NCBI GenBank assembly: GCA_010092805.1 | Contig: JAADYY010000335.1 | Location: 1 to 5,498, forward strand | DNA length: 5,498 nt | DNA from: Chloroflexota bacterium | GTDB lineage: Bacteria > Chloroflexota > Anaerolineae > Aggregatilineales > Phototrophicaceae | Direction: 5' to 3' | Shown here: positions 1-5,124 of the stretch, piece by piece | Numbering within the stretch: position 1 is the first letter of the stretch | How the letters are laid out: each line of letters begins with the position of its first letter | The notes under the pieces: generated by a model | Database searches by the model: none | The model's input: only the letters and a program-made list of their open reading frames with translations | Told to the model about the DNA's origin: nothing | Translations under genes and position numbers: made by a program

Positions 1-424
1 CGTCCGCTGCTTGACCGTAGGTTGCCAGCAGTTCACGCCCCGCCGGCGTCAGCCACGCATCATGGACGTTGGTGCGGATAAGCCCGCGCTGTTCCAACTC
101 GATGCCCGGTTCCACATCGTCATCGTCGAGGGTCATCGCCCGTGTGCCGGATTGGCGGGTGCTCTGGTCGATCTTCACCAGCAGATTCCAGGCTTCCGGC
201 GAAAGCCCGTGTTCGGGGATCTCTTCAACGATGGTGCTGCCATCGAAGGTCGCCGCGCACTGCTCCACCAGCCACCGATACGCCGCGCGGGCATGATCAT
301 CCACCGTCAGGGTGATTTCGCCCTGGGTGGTATGCAAAATAAATTTCCCGGCCCACTCGTCCAGTACCACCGCTGCGACCGTATCCAAATTGATGATCGT
401 GGGGCCAATCTTGAGCAGATTCAT
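1..424 (-). CDS. Hypothetical protein, 3' end beyond window
   Basis: I do not recognise this gene. At least 141 codons are open from the ATG at 422-424 to the window edge, with no stop. The start lies 12 bp after the tatA stop codon and in the same reading frame, and I see no good Shine-Dalgarno sequence, so it may be translated by coupling or readthrough reinitiation from tatA. Residues 1-50 look like a small beta-rich domain with alternating hydrophobic strands (IINLDTVAAVVLDEW, KFILHTTQGEITLTV). A helix follows at about 44-57. An acidic run (DDDD, about 100-103) separates this from a C-terminal part ending in GLIRTNVHDAWLTPAGREL (114-132), which resembles the wing and last helix of winged-helix DNA-binding domains. 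No signal peptide or membrane segment is seen. The reading frame is well supported by codon usage, but function is unknown; a DNA-binding role is only a guess. Confidence 0.7.
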   Translation of the reverse strand, partial: MNLLKIGPTIINLDTVAAVVLDEWAGKFILHTTQGEITLTVDDHARAAYRWLVEQCAATFDGSTIVEEIPEHGLSPEAWNLLVKIDQSTRQSGTRAMTLDDDDVEPGIELEQRGLIRTNVHDAWLTPAGRELLATYGQAAD

Positions 425-436
425 CAGCTTTGGGGG

Positions 437-607
437 TTAACGATTGTCGTCAGCAGGTGCAGTCGCTGGGTCATCGGCTGCCGACTTGCGGAAGTTAGCG
501 CAGGCACCGCCCATCTCACCCCCGACCCGCGCGATGCGCCCCACACCAAACAGCAGCACGACGATCAGCAGCAGCAACAATAATTCCAGGGTGCCAATAT
601 TTGGCAT
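437..607 (-). CDS. tatA: Sec-independent protein translocase subunit TatA/TatE
   Basis: This 56-aa protein is a TatA-type subunit of the twin-arginine translocase, which lets folded proteins cross the cytoplasmic membrane. It has a short polar N-terminus (MPNIGTLE), a transmembrane helix at about 7-20, the hinge Phe20-Gly21, and an amphipathic helix at about 24-42 ending in FRKS. A short acidic tail with DD at 45-46 follows. From memory, the length and the positions of F20, G21, G29, G33, F39 and K41 match E. coli TatA almost residue for residue. The Lys-Leu-Pro-Glu hinge common in many TatA proteins is R-I-A-R here, and Cys36 lies in the amphipathic helix. The start at 607 is chosen because GAGGTG (614-619) sits 6 bp upstream. 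A longer in-frame start at 697 would translate the 22-bp repeats and is rejected. A Tat substrate gene (phoX) lies just upstream, behind a terminator. At 56 aa it is at the short end of the family. Confidence 0.88.
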   Translation of the reverse strand: MPNIGTLELLLLLLIVVLLFGVGRIARVGGEMGGACANFRKSAADDPATAPADDNR

Positions 608-613
608 AACTGT

Positions 614-619
614 CACCTC
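614..619 (-). promoter_or_regulatory. Ribosome binding site of tatA
   Basis: GAGGTG on the minus strand lies 6 bp before the ATG at 605-607. It decides the start of tatA in favour of the 56-aa form over the longer in-frame alternative beginning at 697. Confidence 0.8.
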
Positions 620-621
620 AT

Positions 622-665
622 TTGGGATAAAAGATGCGATAAATTGGGATAAAAGTCGCGATAAA
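622..665. repeat. 22-bp tandem direct repeat upstream of tatA
   Basis: Two adjacent 22-bp units (622-643 and 644-665) read TTGGGATAAAAG, two variable bases, then GCGATAAA on the plus strand. They differ only at the two variable positions (AT versus TC). Each unit contains GATAAA twice, so the hexamer occurs four times, starting at 626, 638, 648 and 660, about one helical turn apart. The array ends 2 bp before the extended tatA Shine-Dalgarno sequence. A 22-bp period is not a multiple of three, which argues against a coding origin. A two-site operator or promoter-proximal regulator binding site is plausible, but no known factor is recognised. Confidence 0.75.
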
Positions 666-696
666 TCAGCGAAGCTGGGCAACCGGTACCAGCGCA

Positions 697-736
697 ATAT
701 AAAAGAATGGCTCCCGTTGTGACACGGAAGCCATTC
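697..736 (-). terminator. Rho-independent terminator after phoX
   Basis: Read on the minus strand, the 8-bp stem arms at 729-736 and 705-712 (GAATGGCT with AGCCATTC) pair perfectly. After a single C/A mismatch the helix continues with 4 more bp (724-727 with 714-717) around a 6-base loop. The hairpin is followed directly by TTTTATA (698-704), a T-rich tract typical of intrinsic termination. It lies 36 bp after the phoX stop codon and is oriented to end that transcript. There is no T tract on the plus-strand side, so it acts in one direction only. Confidence 0.85.
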
Positions 737-771
737 CCAAGCTTAGCGCCTGTTAGGGTTGCGGCAGTCGC

Positions 772-2556
772 TTAGACCAGCGATTCCGGCTCGCCCGTCT
801 GGGCGTTGAAGATCGCGTAACCACCGTACGGGCCGTTGTTGCCGAACGGGCCGGTGATGACGATGTTCGAGGCCTTCGGAATGGCGTTGCCGCCTTCCGG
901 CCAGTTGCTGGTGGGGTTTTCGCGGGTTTCCGAAACCTCACCCGGGTGCTGAACGTTCACGAACAGGGTGTCTTCACCCACGAAGATGGGGCCGCACATC
1001 TCGCATTCGATGGGACCCGCCGCGAAGCGGAAGGCACGACCGAAGTCGGGGCTGGCCGGGTCGGTGGGGAACATGAACATGGCGTTGTTGCCGTGGAATT
1101 CGAAGATACCACCGTTCAGGCGGCTGCTCGAAACGTCGGTCACCATCCACAGGTTACCGAAGCTGTCGAAGGTCATGTTGTCCGGGCTGGAGAAGCCGCT
1201 CTGCGGGCCACCGACGGCGAAGATGTCCCAGCCGAAGGTCAGGCTTTCGGGATCTTCGTTGTCTTCCAGGATGCGGGTGATGTGGCCGTGGTAGTTGCCG
1301 TGGTTGCTGTTGTTGGTGAAGGCGATGTAGACGTGACCGGTGCCCGGGTGCACTTCAATGTCTTCCGGACGGTCGGTGGGGGTGGCACCCAGCGCCAGCG
1401 CGCACGGCGAGCAGTAGGTCAGCACGTCGCCCAGGCTGTCGATTTCGTAGCCATCGACGTTGGCCGGGTCGCCCAGCAGGTCTTCGTTGCCTTCCCACAC
1501 GACCGGGATCCACTCACCGCGGCCAAAGTCCGCCGCATACAGCGTACCGTTTTCCAGCAGGTTCGCGTTGGCGGCGCGGTCGTTCGGGTTGTAGGTGCCT
1601 TCGGAGACGAACTTGTACACCGCACGGTTGCGGGCGTCGTCACCCATGTAGGCCACCGCGCGGCCGCTGGCACCAATGGCCATAGCGACGTTTTCGTGAC
1701 GGAAGCGGCCCATGGCGGTGCGCTTCACGGCGCGGCCCGTGTACGGATCAGTTTCGACGACCCAGCCGTAGTGTTCCGGAATCTGGCCCTGGGTCATGTC
1801 GACTTCGCGCCACTGGTAGCTGCTGCGCGAGGCCGTGCTGTCTTCACCGTAGTAGTTCTGGTAGTTCTCTTCGCAGCTCAGGTTGGTGCGCCACGGGGTG
1901 ATGCCGCCCGAGCAGTTGGCCAGCGTACCGATAACTTCGGTGACGCCCAGCTCTTCGGCGAACGGGCCGCTGAATTCGATGGGGTCGGTACCGTCGTAGC
2001 GGCGGGCAAACTCGCTGTCGGTCACCACGGTCCATTCACCGTTGACGCGGCGCACATGCACGTGCGACACACCCACGGCGGCCTTCTCGGCGGCGACTTC
2101 TTCAGCGGACTTTTCGCCACCGTCAAAGCCGGTCAGGAAGAGGCTGTTGAAGTATTCGTTGTTGATGGCCAGAATACCTTCTTCGGTGCTGTTGCCACCT
2201 TCCAGGCCATCAATCGGGAACCAACCCTGCCAGTCGTTGTTGTCACCGTAGATGCGGCCATCCGGGGTGAAGGTATCACCACGGCTGATGAGCACCTGGT
2301 AGCTGAAGCCTTCCGGCAGCGTCACATCATCAGCGGTAGCGATTTCGATGGGGGTGAAGGGGATGGTGGTGCTGGCGTCCTGCGCAGCCGCCACACCGAC
2401 GCTGGCGACCGAAGCCAGCGCAGCCGTCATGGTCGCGGGCACTGCCGCTGCGCCAGCAGCCGCCCCCGCGCTCATGGCCGCACCACGCAAGAACCCACGA
2501 CGCGACATCTTCGCCTGAACCAATTCTTTCCACGTATTGTTGTTCTGATTGCTCAT
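772..2556 (-). CDS. phoX: PhoX/DUF839-family alkaline phosphatase, Tat-exported
   Basis: This 594-aa protein belongs to the PhoX (DUF839) family. Characterised members are secreted alkaline phosphatases that use Ca and Fe cofactors and release phosphate from organic phosphoesters. The N-terminus carries a Tat signal, SRRGFLRG at 18-25. An Ala-rich hydrophobic stretch follows to about 58, with a likely cleavage after Ala56-Ala57-Ala58. Family-like blocks follow in order: LPEGFSYQVL (80-89), NCSGGITPWRTNLSCEEN (214-231, containing Cys215 and Glu229/230), RFRHENVAM (284-292), RPEDIEVHP (396-404) and SPDNMTFDSFGNLWMVTD (457-474). Cys, Glu and Asp residues in these blocks are the likely metal ligands, though I cannot map them to a structure here. 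Two CxxC pairs (382/385 and 518/521) are notable. The start is supported by GGGAGT 4 bp upstream. A Pho-box-like promoter upstream and a terminator downstream suggest a monocistronic, phosphate-starvation unit. Some DUF839 proteins have no proven phosphatase activity, so the substrate is inferred. Confidence 0.9.
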   Translation of the reverse strand: MSNQNNNTWKELVQAKMSRRGFLRGAAMSAGAAAGAAAVPATMTAALASVASVGVAAAQDASTTIPFTPIEIATADDVTLPEGFSYQVLISRGDTFTPDGRIYGDNNDWQGWFPIDGLEGGNSTEEGILAINNEYFNSLFLTGFDGGEKSAEEVAAEKAAVGVSHVHVRRVNGEWTVVTDSEFARRYDGTDPIEFSGPFAEELGVTEVIGTLANCSGGITPWRTNLSCEENYQNYYGEDSTASRSSYQWREVDMTQGQIPEHYGWVVETDPYTGRAVKRTAMGRFRHENVAMAIGASGRAVAYMGDDARNRAVYKFVSEGTYNPNDRAANANLLENGTLYAADFGRGEWIPVVWEGNEDLLGDPANVDGYEIDSLGDVLTYCSPCALALGATPTDRPEDIEVHPGTGHVYIAFTNNSNHGNYHGHITRILEDNEDPESLTFGWDIFAVGGPQSGFSSPDNMTFDSFGNLWMVTDVSSSRLNGGIFEFHGNNAMFMFPTDPASPDFGRAFRFAAGPIECEMCGPIFVGEDTLFVNVQHPGEVSETRENPTSNWPEGGNAIPKASNIVITGPFGNNGPYGGYAIFNAQTGEPESLV

Positions 2557-2560
2557 CTTG

Positions 2561-2566
2561 ACTCCC
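2561..2566 (-). promoter_or_regulatory. Ribosome binding site of phoX
   Basis: GGGAGT on the minus strand lies 4 bp before the ATG at 2554-2556. It supports that start over the internal ATG at residue 17, which would begin right at the twin-arginine motif. Confidence 0.75.
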
Positions 2567-2609
2567 GATCAATTTACCTGGATACAAATGAAACTTGCTG
2601 GGTGAGGAT

Positions 2610-2626
2610 GTCGGAATTAACCCGAC
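2610..2626 (-). other. Small hairpin in the phoX leader
   Basis: GTCGG (2610-2614) and CCGAC (2622-2626) can form a 5-bp stem with a 7-base AT-rich loop. It lies just after the predicted phoX transcription start, so it would be near the 5' end of the mRNA. It may stabilise the message or may be chance. Confidence 0.3.
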
Positions 2627-2634
2627 GAGTGTGA

Positions 2635-2682
2635 TTTATATACGCATTGTGTTAAACAGGATTAAAGACAGTTTTAAATCAG
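2635..2682 (-). promoter_or_regulatory. Pho-box-like promoter of phoX
   Basis: On the minus strand three direct repeats follow each other: CTGATTTAAAA (2682-2672), CTGTCTTTAATC (2671-2660) and CTGTTTAACAC (2659-2649). The known PhoB Pho box consists of CTGTCAT-type 7-mers repeated every 11 bp with AT-rich spacers. Here the periods are 11 and 12 bp. Eight bases after the last repeat lies TATAAA (2640-2635), a 5/6 match to the -10 hexamer. There is no evident -35, as expected when PhoB-type regulators replace it. The predicted start near 2628 leaves a leader of about 70 nt before phoX. The gene identity and the repeats support each other. The regulator itself is not in the window, and the 12-bp step is a small departure from the enterobacterial pattern. 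Confidence 0.7.
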
Positions 2683-2712
2683 GCGGTGTATCATCTACTC
2701 GATCTACCAGTG

Positions 2713-2740
2713 GGTTGTTTTATTGTGCCATAAAACAACC
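2713..2740. promoter_or_regulatory. Perfect 11-bp inverted repeat, probable operator
   Basis: GGTTGTTTTAT (2713-2723) and ATAAAACAACC (2730-2740) are exact reverse complements separated by 6 bases. The element lies 44 bp upstream of the flavoprotein start codon, in the promoter region of that gene. The stem is AT-rich and has no T tract after it on either strand, which disfavours a terminator. A dimeric repressor or activator site is the best reading. It does not match the Rex, CRP/FNR or IclR patterns that I know. Confidence 0.6.
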
Positions 2741-2774
2741 TAATGTCAGTACGATAACATAATTAACAGCAATT

Positions 2775-2779
2775 GGAGG
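2775..2779 (+). promoter_or_regulatory. Ribosome binding site of the oxidoreductase
   Basis: A full GGAGG sits 5 bp before the ATG at 2785. It fixes the start there and rules out the in-frame TTG at 2773, which would place the site inside the coding region. Confidence 0.88.
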
Positions 2780-2784
2780 CTTCC

Positions 2785-4008
2785 ATGAAGTATGTCATCA
2801 TAGGTTCGACAGTCGCGGGCATTCACGCCGCCAAAACGCTGCGCGCGCATGATCCCGCCAGCGAAATCTACATCGTCTCGTTCGAGATCAACCCACTGGG
2901 CTACTACGACCGTGAGCAGATGCCCGCGCATCTCGTCCGCGGCGCGTCAAACCCCGACGACGGCCTCATCGAGGACGCCAAGCAGCTCGCCGCGCAGGGG
3001 ATTACGGTGGAATATGTCTTGATGGAAACGGTCTTCCCCAAATCCAGCCAGATCCTGCTGCATCATGGCATTCGTGTGGATTATGACCGCCTGCTGCTGG
3101 CGATGGAGTCCACCCCGCTGATCCACGATGCGCCGGGCACCAACTGGGTCGGTGTGCATCAACTGCGCATTTACGAAGACATCACCTGGATCGAAAACTG
3201 GATGGGCGAGATCAAGCAGCATGGCGCGGTAATCGTCAGCAACGGCATCCAGAACCTGGACAACGATGGCAAGCTGGGCCTGGAAATGTGCGCGGCGCTC
3301 AAGCAGCGCGGTGCCGCAGCGACCTACGTCACGAGCGCGCCGCATGTGGGGGCACCGTACGTTGTGGAGGCGATTGGCGAGCGGGTGGCACGTAAATTGA
3401 CGGCGGACGGCATCACCGTCATCACGAACCAAACCGTCAGCGCCTATGTGAGCGACGATGATGCCGTGCTCGATGCGGTGGATTTGGCGGACGGGCGGCG
3501 CATCCCGACGCGGATGGCGCTGTCGACGATTGGCGCGCACCCCACGATTGATGTGATTGAAGAGCGTGGCATCGAAACCGACGAAGCCACCGACGCCGTG
3601 ATCGTCAATGCGCAGATGCAGACCAACATCCCCAACATCTATGCGGCGGGCAGCGTCGCCAGCATCGATGGGTACAGCGCGCATAACAGCAAGCAGGCCG
3701 CCGAGCAGGGCCGGGTGGCCGCGCTGAATATGGTGGGCCAAGCGGCCAGCTATCGTCCGTTCCATGGTGACCTGGAGGCGGTGCTCTACGATCTGCCATT
3801 TGCCTACTTCGGCACGGCCAGCCCCGATACCTGGACTTGGGCGCACGGCGACACAAGTTACGGCTGCGTGTTCCTGGCTGACGGTCGGGTGCAGGGGGCG
3901 CAACTGCTGGACGTGCCCCCGGCGGTGGCGGCGGAAGTCTTTGCGCTCTACGAGTCGGGTGCGGCCATTCAACCCGAACAGTTGGCGCAAATCTTCCAGC
4001 CGGCGTAG
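2785..4008 (+). CDS. FAD/NAD(P)-dependent oxidoreductase family protein, atypical motifs
   Basis: This 407-aa cytosolic protein resembles single-chain pyridine-nucleotide flavoprotein reductases of the NirB/ferredoxin-reductase/CoA-disulfide-reductase group, where FAD takes electrons from NAD(P)H. The N-terminus MKYVIIGSTVAG is the FAD Rossmann beta-strand and glycine loop (G7, G12). A second nucleotide-binding region lies at about 147-182 (AVIVSN to TYVTSAP), and the FAD-closing motif is at 280-293 (TNIPNIYAAGSVAS). HNSKQAAEQGRVAALNM (300-316) and the C-terminal domain fit the family. Several signature residues differ. The usual ATG segment reads AMES (106-109), the second Gly-rich loop is interrupted by an insertion (NGIQNLDNDGKLG), and the Asp of the GD motif is Ser290. 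There is no redox-active CxxC. It has its own ribosome site and lies divergent to phoX. Partner and substrate cannot be read from the sequence, and it might have lost NAD(P)H use. Confidence 0.8.
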   Translation: MKYVIIGSTVAGIHAAKTLRAHDPASEIYIVSFEINPLGYYDREQMPAHLVRGASNPDDGLIEDAKQLAAQGITVEYVLMETVFPKSSQILLHHGIRVDYDRLLLAMESTPLIHDAPGTNWVGVHQLRIYEDITWIENWMGEIKQHGAVIVSNGIQNLDNDGKLGLEMCAALKQRGAAATYVTSAPHVGAPYVVEAIGERVARKLTADGITVITNQTVSAYVSDDDAVLDAVDLADGRRIPTRMALSTIGAHPTIDVIEERGIETDEATDAVIVNAQMQTNIPNIYAAGSVASIDGYSAHNSKQAAEQGRVAALNMVGQAASYRPFHGDLEAVLYDLPFAYFGTASPDTWTWAHGDTSYGCVFLADGRVQGAQLLDVPPAVAAEVFALYESGAAIQPEQLAQIFQPA

Positions 4009-4107
4009 TCACCGACGACCACAAGTCGGCGCGCTTAGCGGTTGCTGGGCCGAGGTCACACAGCGGCAGCACAAAGGAAAGTTTAGCGTCAAGCGACAAT
4101 TACCAGG

Positions 4108-4140
4108 CCAGGTGTGGGGAAGCATACACCCCACGCCTGG
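4108..4140 (+). terminator. Hairpin after the oxidoreductase, probable terminator
   Basis: CCAGGTGTGGGG (4108-4119) pairs with CCCCACGCCTGG (4129-4140) through 12 positions, one of them a G-T wobble, around a 9-base loop. It begins 99 bp after the stop codon of the flavoprotein and 30 bp before the iclR promoter. The following bases (TTCGGATG) are not T-rich, so it is a weak intrinsic terminator by sequence, but the stable GC stem and its position fit transcription separation. The stretch 4009-4107 before it holds nothing I can identify. Confidence 0.55.
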
Positions 4141-4148
4141 TTCGGATG

Positions 4149-4162
4149 ATTCGAAATTCGAA
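4149..4162. repeat. Tandem ATTCGAA heptamer upstream of the -35
   Basis: ATTCGAA occurs twice back to back (4149-4155 and 4156-4162), each containing the palindrome TTCGAA, just 8 bp before the -35 hexamer. It may be an UP-element-like sequence or an activator contact site. It is short enough to be chance. Confidence 0.3.
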
Positions 4163-4170
4163 AAGCGCCT

Positions 4171-4199
4171 TTGACAAATACACTGAGCTGCGTTATTGT
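4171..4199 (+). promoter_or_regulatory. Sigma-70-type promoter of iclR
   Basis: TTGACA (4171-4176) is a perfect -35 hexamer. Exactly 17 bp later comes TATTGT (4194-4199), a 4/6 -10 hexamer. Transcription would begin near 4206, which places the palindrome at 4225-4247 in the early transcribed region and the regulator start codon about 70 nt downstream. The promoter lies inside the longest open frame beginning at 4146 and is a main reason for choosing a later start. Confidence 0.72.
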
Positions 4200-4224
4200 A
4201 ATTACCAGATCACGAATGCGAAAT

Positions 4225-4247
4225 GGTGTTCCACATTATGGAACACC
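4225..4247. promoter_or_regulatory. Probable IclR-type operator
   Basis: GGTGTTCCA (4225-4233) and TGGAACACC (4239-4247) form a perfect 9-bp inverted repeat around CATTA. Palindromes with TTCCA/TGGAA half-sites are typical of IclR-family binding sites. The site sits between the promoter and the start codon of an IclR-family gene, at about +20 to +42, so autorepression by blocking transcription is the simplest reading. No second copy was noticed before the downstream gene at 5125. Confidence 0.75.
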
Positions 4248-4274
4248 GTCCGGATTGTGGCGAAGAGTGGCAGC

Positions 4275-5057
4275 ATGATCAACTCGGTCGTCAAAGCGGC
4301 GCGCCTGCTGGCTCTGTTTAGCCCGGCAGAACCGCGCCTGACTCTCAGCGAGATCAGCACACGGCTAGGGATGCCGAAGAGCACAGCCCACCACCTGCTG
4401 AACACGCTGCTGGCGGTCGGCTTCATCGAGAAGGTGGACGGTGACAGCTACGCCCTGGGGGCGGCGATCATTGCGCTGACGCAGAACGTGCGCGTCAACG
4501 TGGAACTGCGCGACCGGGCCGCGCCGCTGCTGCGCCATTTGGCGGATAGCTGCCACGAGTCGGTGTACCTGACCACCTGTGACGGCGATCAGGTGCTGTA
4601 CATTTACGCCATCGAGTCGTCACAGCGGCTGTTGGCCCGCACCGCCGTCGGTGACCGCGCACCGCTGCACTGCACCGCCGTCGGCAAAGCGATCCTGGCG
4701 CAACTGCCGCCCGACCGGGTCGCGGAGATCGCCGAACGGCGTGGGCTGCCGGGGTTCACGGCCACCACCCGCAGCGATCTGGCGGCGCTGGCTGTTGATT
4801 TAGAGGCGACGCGGGCGCGCGGTTACGCCGTCGATGATCAGGAGCACGAACCGGAGACGTACTGCCTGGGCGCGCCGATCTTCGATGCGCAGGGCGCGGT
4901 GATCGGGGCGTGCAGCATCTCTGGCTCCGACCCGGCGATCATTGCGGGGCGGGTGCGCGAGTTGGCACCGAAAATTATGCACACAGCGCAGGAGATCTCG
5001 CGGCGGATGGGTTACGTCCCGGCGACGACAGCGCTGGTCAATTTTACCGAAATGTAG
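4275..5057 (+). CDS. IclR-family transcriptional regulator
   Basis: This is a 260-aa regulator of usual IclR length. The N-terminal winged helix-turn-helix spans about 1-60 (INSVVKAARLLALF at 2-15, then LSEISTRLGMPKSTAHHLLNTL at 24-45, containing the recognition helix). The effector domain runs from about 78 to 245. It has the family blocks VGDRAPLHCTAVGKAILA (125-142) and RGYAVDDQEHEPETYCLGAP (182-201), followed by IFDAQGAVIGACSISG. These bind a small metabolite, often a sugar acid or aromatic acid. I chose the ATG at 4275, with GAAGAG 7 bp upstream. An in-frame GTG at 4257 would add six residues and is possible. The ATG at 4146 would put the promoter and palindrome inside the gene and is unlikely. 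The probable operator just upstream suggests self-control. The BNR-type gene 67 bp downstream on the same strand is a likely target. The ligand is unknown. Confidence 0.9.
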   Translation: MINSVVKAARLLALFSPAEPRLTLSEISTRLGMPKSTAHHLLNTLLAVGFIEKVDGDSYALGAAIIALTQNVRVNVELRDRAAPLLRHLADSCHESVYLTTCDGDQVLYIYAIESSQRLLARTAVGDRAPLHCTAVGKAILAQLPPDRVAEIAERRGLPGFTATTRSDLAALAVDLEATRARGYAVDDQEHEPETYCLGAPIFDAQGAVIGACSISGSDPAIIAGRVRELAPKIMHTAQEISRRMGYVPATTALVNFTEM

Positions 5058-5124
5058 TCACGCTGGCGCGGGATTCCGGGCCGTCAAACCGAATAGATCG
5101 ACCGAAGAACGCTCAAAAGTGCTT

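Noticed and set aside
11..583. Plus-strand open frame of 190 codons
   Set aside because: It runs antisense across both the hypothetical gene and tatA and ends in a poly-Gln run that is just the reverse of the TatA leucine codons.
608..697. N-terminal extension of TatA starting at 697
   Set aside because: It would translate the 22-bp tandem repeats, has no ribosome site at its start, and would put a long extension before the conserved short TatA N-terminus.
946..2634. Plus-strand open frame of 562 codons opposite phoX
   Set aside because: It lies fully antisense to a clear PhoX-family gene, has low-complexity Val/Ala/Gly-rich composition and no ribosome site, and is explained by GC-biased codons of phoX.
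2713..2740. Inverted repeat as a terminator or Rex site
   Set aside because: No T tract follows on either strand and neither divergent gene ends nearby. The arm sequence and spacing differ from the Rex consensus (TTGTGAA, 4 bases, TTCACAA).
2947..3990. Minus-strand open frame of 347 codons opposite the oxidoreductase
   Set aside because: Its His/Arg-rich composition is typical of an antisense shadow, there is no recognisable domain, and the sense strand encodes a clear flavoprotein.
4146..4256. N-terminal extension of the IclR regulator from the ATG at 4146
   Set aside because: The stretch contains a strong promoter and a palindrome, and the encoded residues do not resemble an IclR N-terminus.
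5058..5124. Possible terminator between iclR and the BNR-type gene
   Set aside because: I found no stable stem followed by T residues in this gap.
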